Positions 12,813 to 12,856 of a stretch of DNA of 12,856 bases are shown here, piece after piece. How positions within the stretch are numbered: the first letter of the stretch is position 1; every line of letters starts with the position of its first letter. The stretch covers positions 1 through 12,856 of the forward strand of contig DAHZDR010000345.1 in NCBI GenBank assembly GCA_027403435.1, in the 5' to 3' direction. The translations under genes were made by a program, and so were the position numbers. The notes below the pieces were generated by a model. It searched no databases. It was not told the origin of the DNA and worked only from the letters and a program-made list of their open reading frames with translations. This DNA is from Deltaproteobacteria bacterium (lineage in GTDB: Bacteria; Desulfobacterota; Binatia; Binatales; Binataceae).

Positions 12813-12856
12813 CTACCGAAAATCGTCCGGACGCGGTACGATCCGCTTGCCGAAGT
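12813..12856 (-). CDS. Possible C-terminal end of a gene cut by the right window edge
   Basis: On the minus strand the last 13 codons before a TAG at 12815-12813 read FGKRIVPRPDDFR, which looks like an ordinary bacterial C-terminus. The stretch is too short to name a family. It would converge on the nuclease-fold gene, leaving about 150 bases (12661-12812) with no clear gene or terminator. Another minus-strand frame also stays open here, but its translation is Pro/Arg-rich and looks non-coding. Confidence 0.3.
   Translation of the reverse strand, partial: FGKRIVPRPDDFR

Overview
This is a GC-rich stretch of chromosomal DNA (about two thirds or more G+C in the lines I counted by hand) from a free-living bacterium. 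The mix of a CaiB/BaiF CoA-transferase, 'DSH'-type amidohydrolases, a D-aminoacylase-like amidohydrolase, a pyruvate phosphate dikinase and a single-chain glycyl-tRNA synthetase suggests an environmental deltaproteobacterium-like lineage such as Binatota/Desulfobacterota. That assignment is inference from gene content and is not proven by any marker here. There is no phage, transposon, CRISPR array or rRNA/tRNA gene that I can support.

Left part (1-1472, minus strand): a universal-stress-protein/CBS-domain fusion is followed 15 bases later by a GNAT acetyltransferase joined to the start of an ADP-forming acyl-CoA ligase, cut by the window edge. Together they look like an adenylate-sensing protein next to a Pat-type protein lysine acetyltransferase. 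A 307-base divergent spacer (1473-1779) with a promoter candidate and two GC palindromes leads to the CoA-transferase gene (1780-3000, plus strand).

Middle part (3014-6944): the CoA-transferase converges, across a nested hairpin, on a two-gene minus-strand amidohydrolase operon (D-aminoacylase-like protein, then an amidohydrolase-2 family protein). These three look like a small catabolic locus for an unknown carboxylic acid or amide. Divergent from it is a plus-strand gene for a trypsin/PDZ (HtrA-like) protein in which the catalytic His and Asp are replaced while the Ser is kept: a probable pseudoprotease without a signal peptide.

Right part (6963-11723, minus strand): a likely co-directional group of metallophosphoesterase (YfcE/MJ0936 type), glycyl-tRNA synthetase (TTG start with a strong ribosome binding site) and pyruvate phosphate dikinase, with a possible weak terminator between the last two. 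Divergent from it are a small predicted lipoprotein (11931-12263) and a small PD-(D/E)XK-fold protein (12298-12660) whose G+C content, about 52% by hand count, is clearly lower than its surroundings. The last bases may hold the C-terminus of another minus-strand gene.

Most of the window is metabolic and housekeeping. The points most worth a second look are the HtrA-like pseudoprotease, the stress-sensor/acetyltransferase pair, the D-aminoacylase-like enzyme that lacks two usual metal-binding histidines, and the low-GC nuclease-fold gene.
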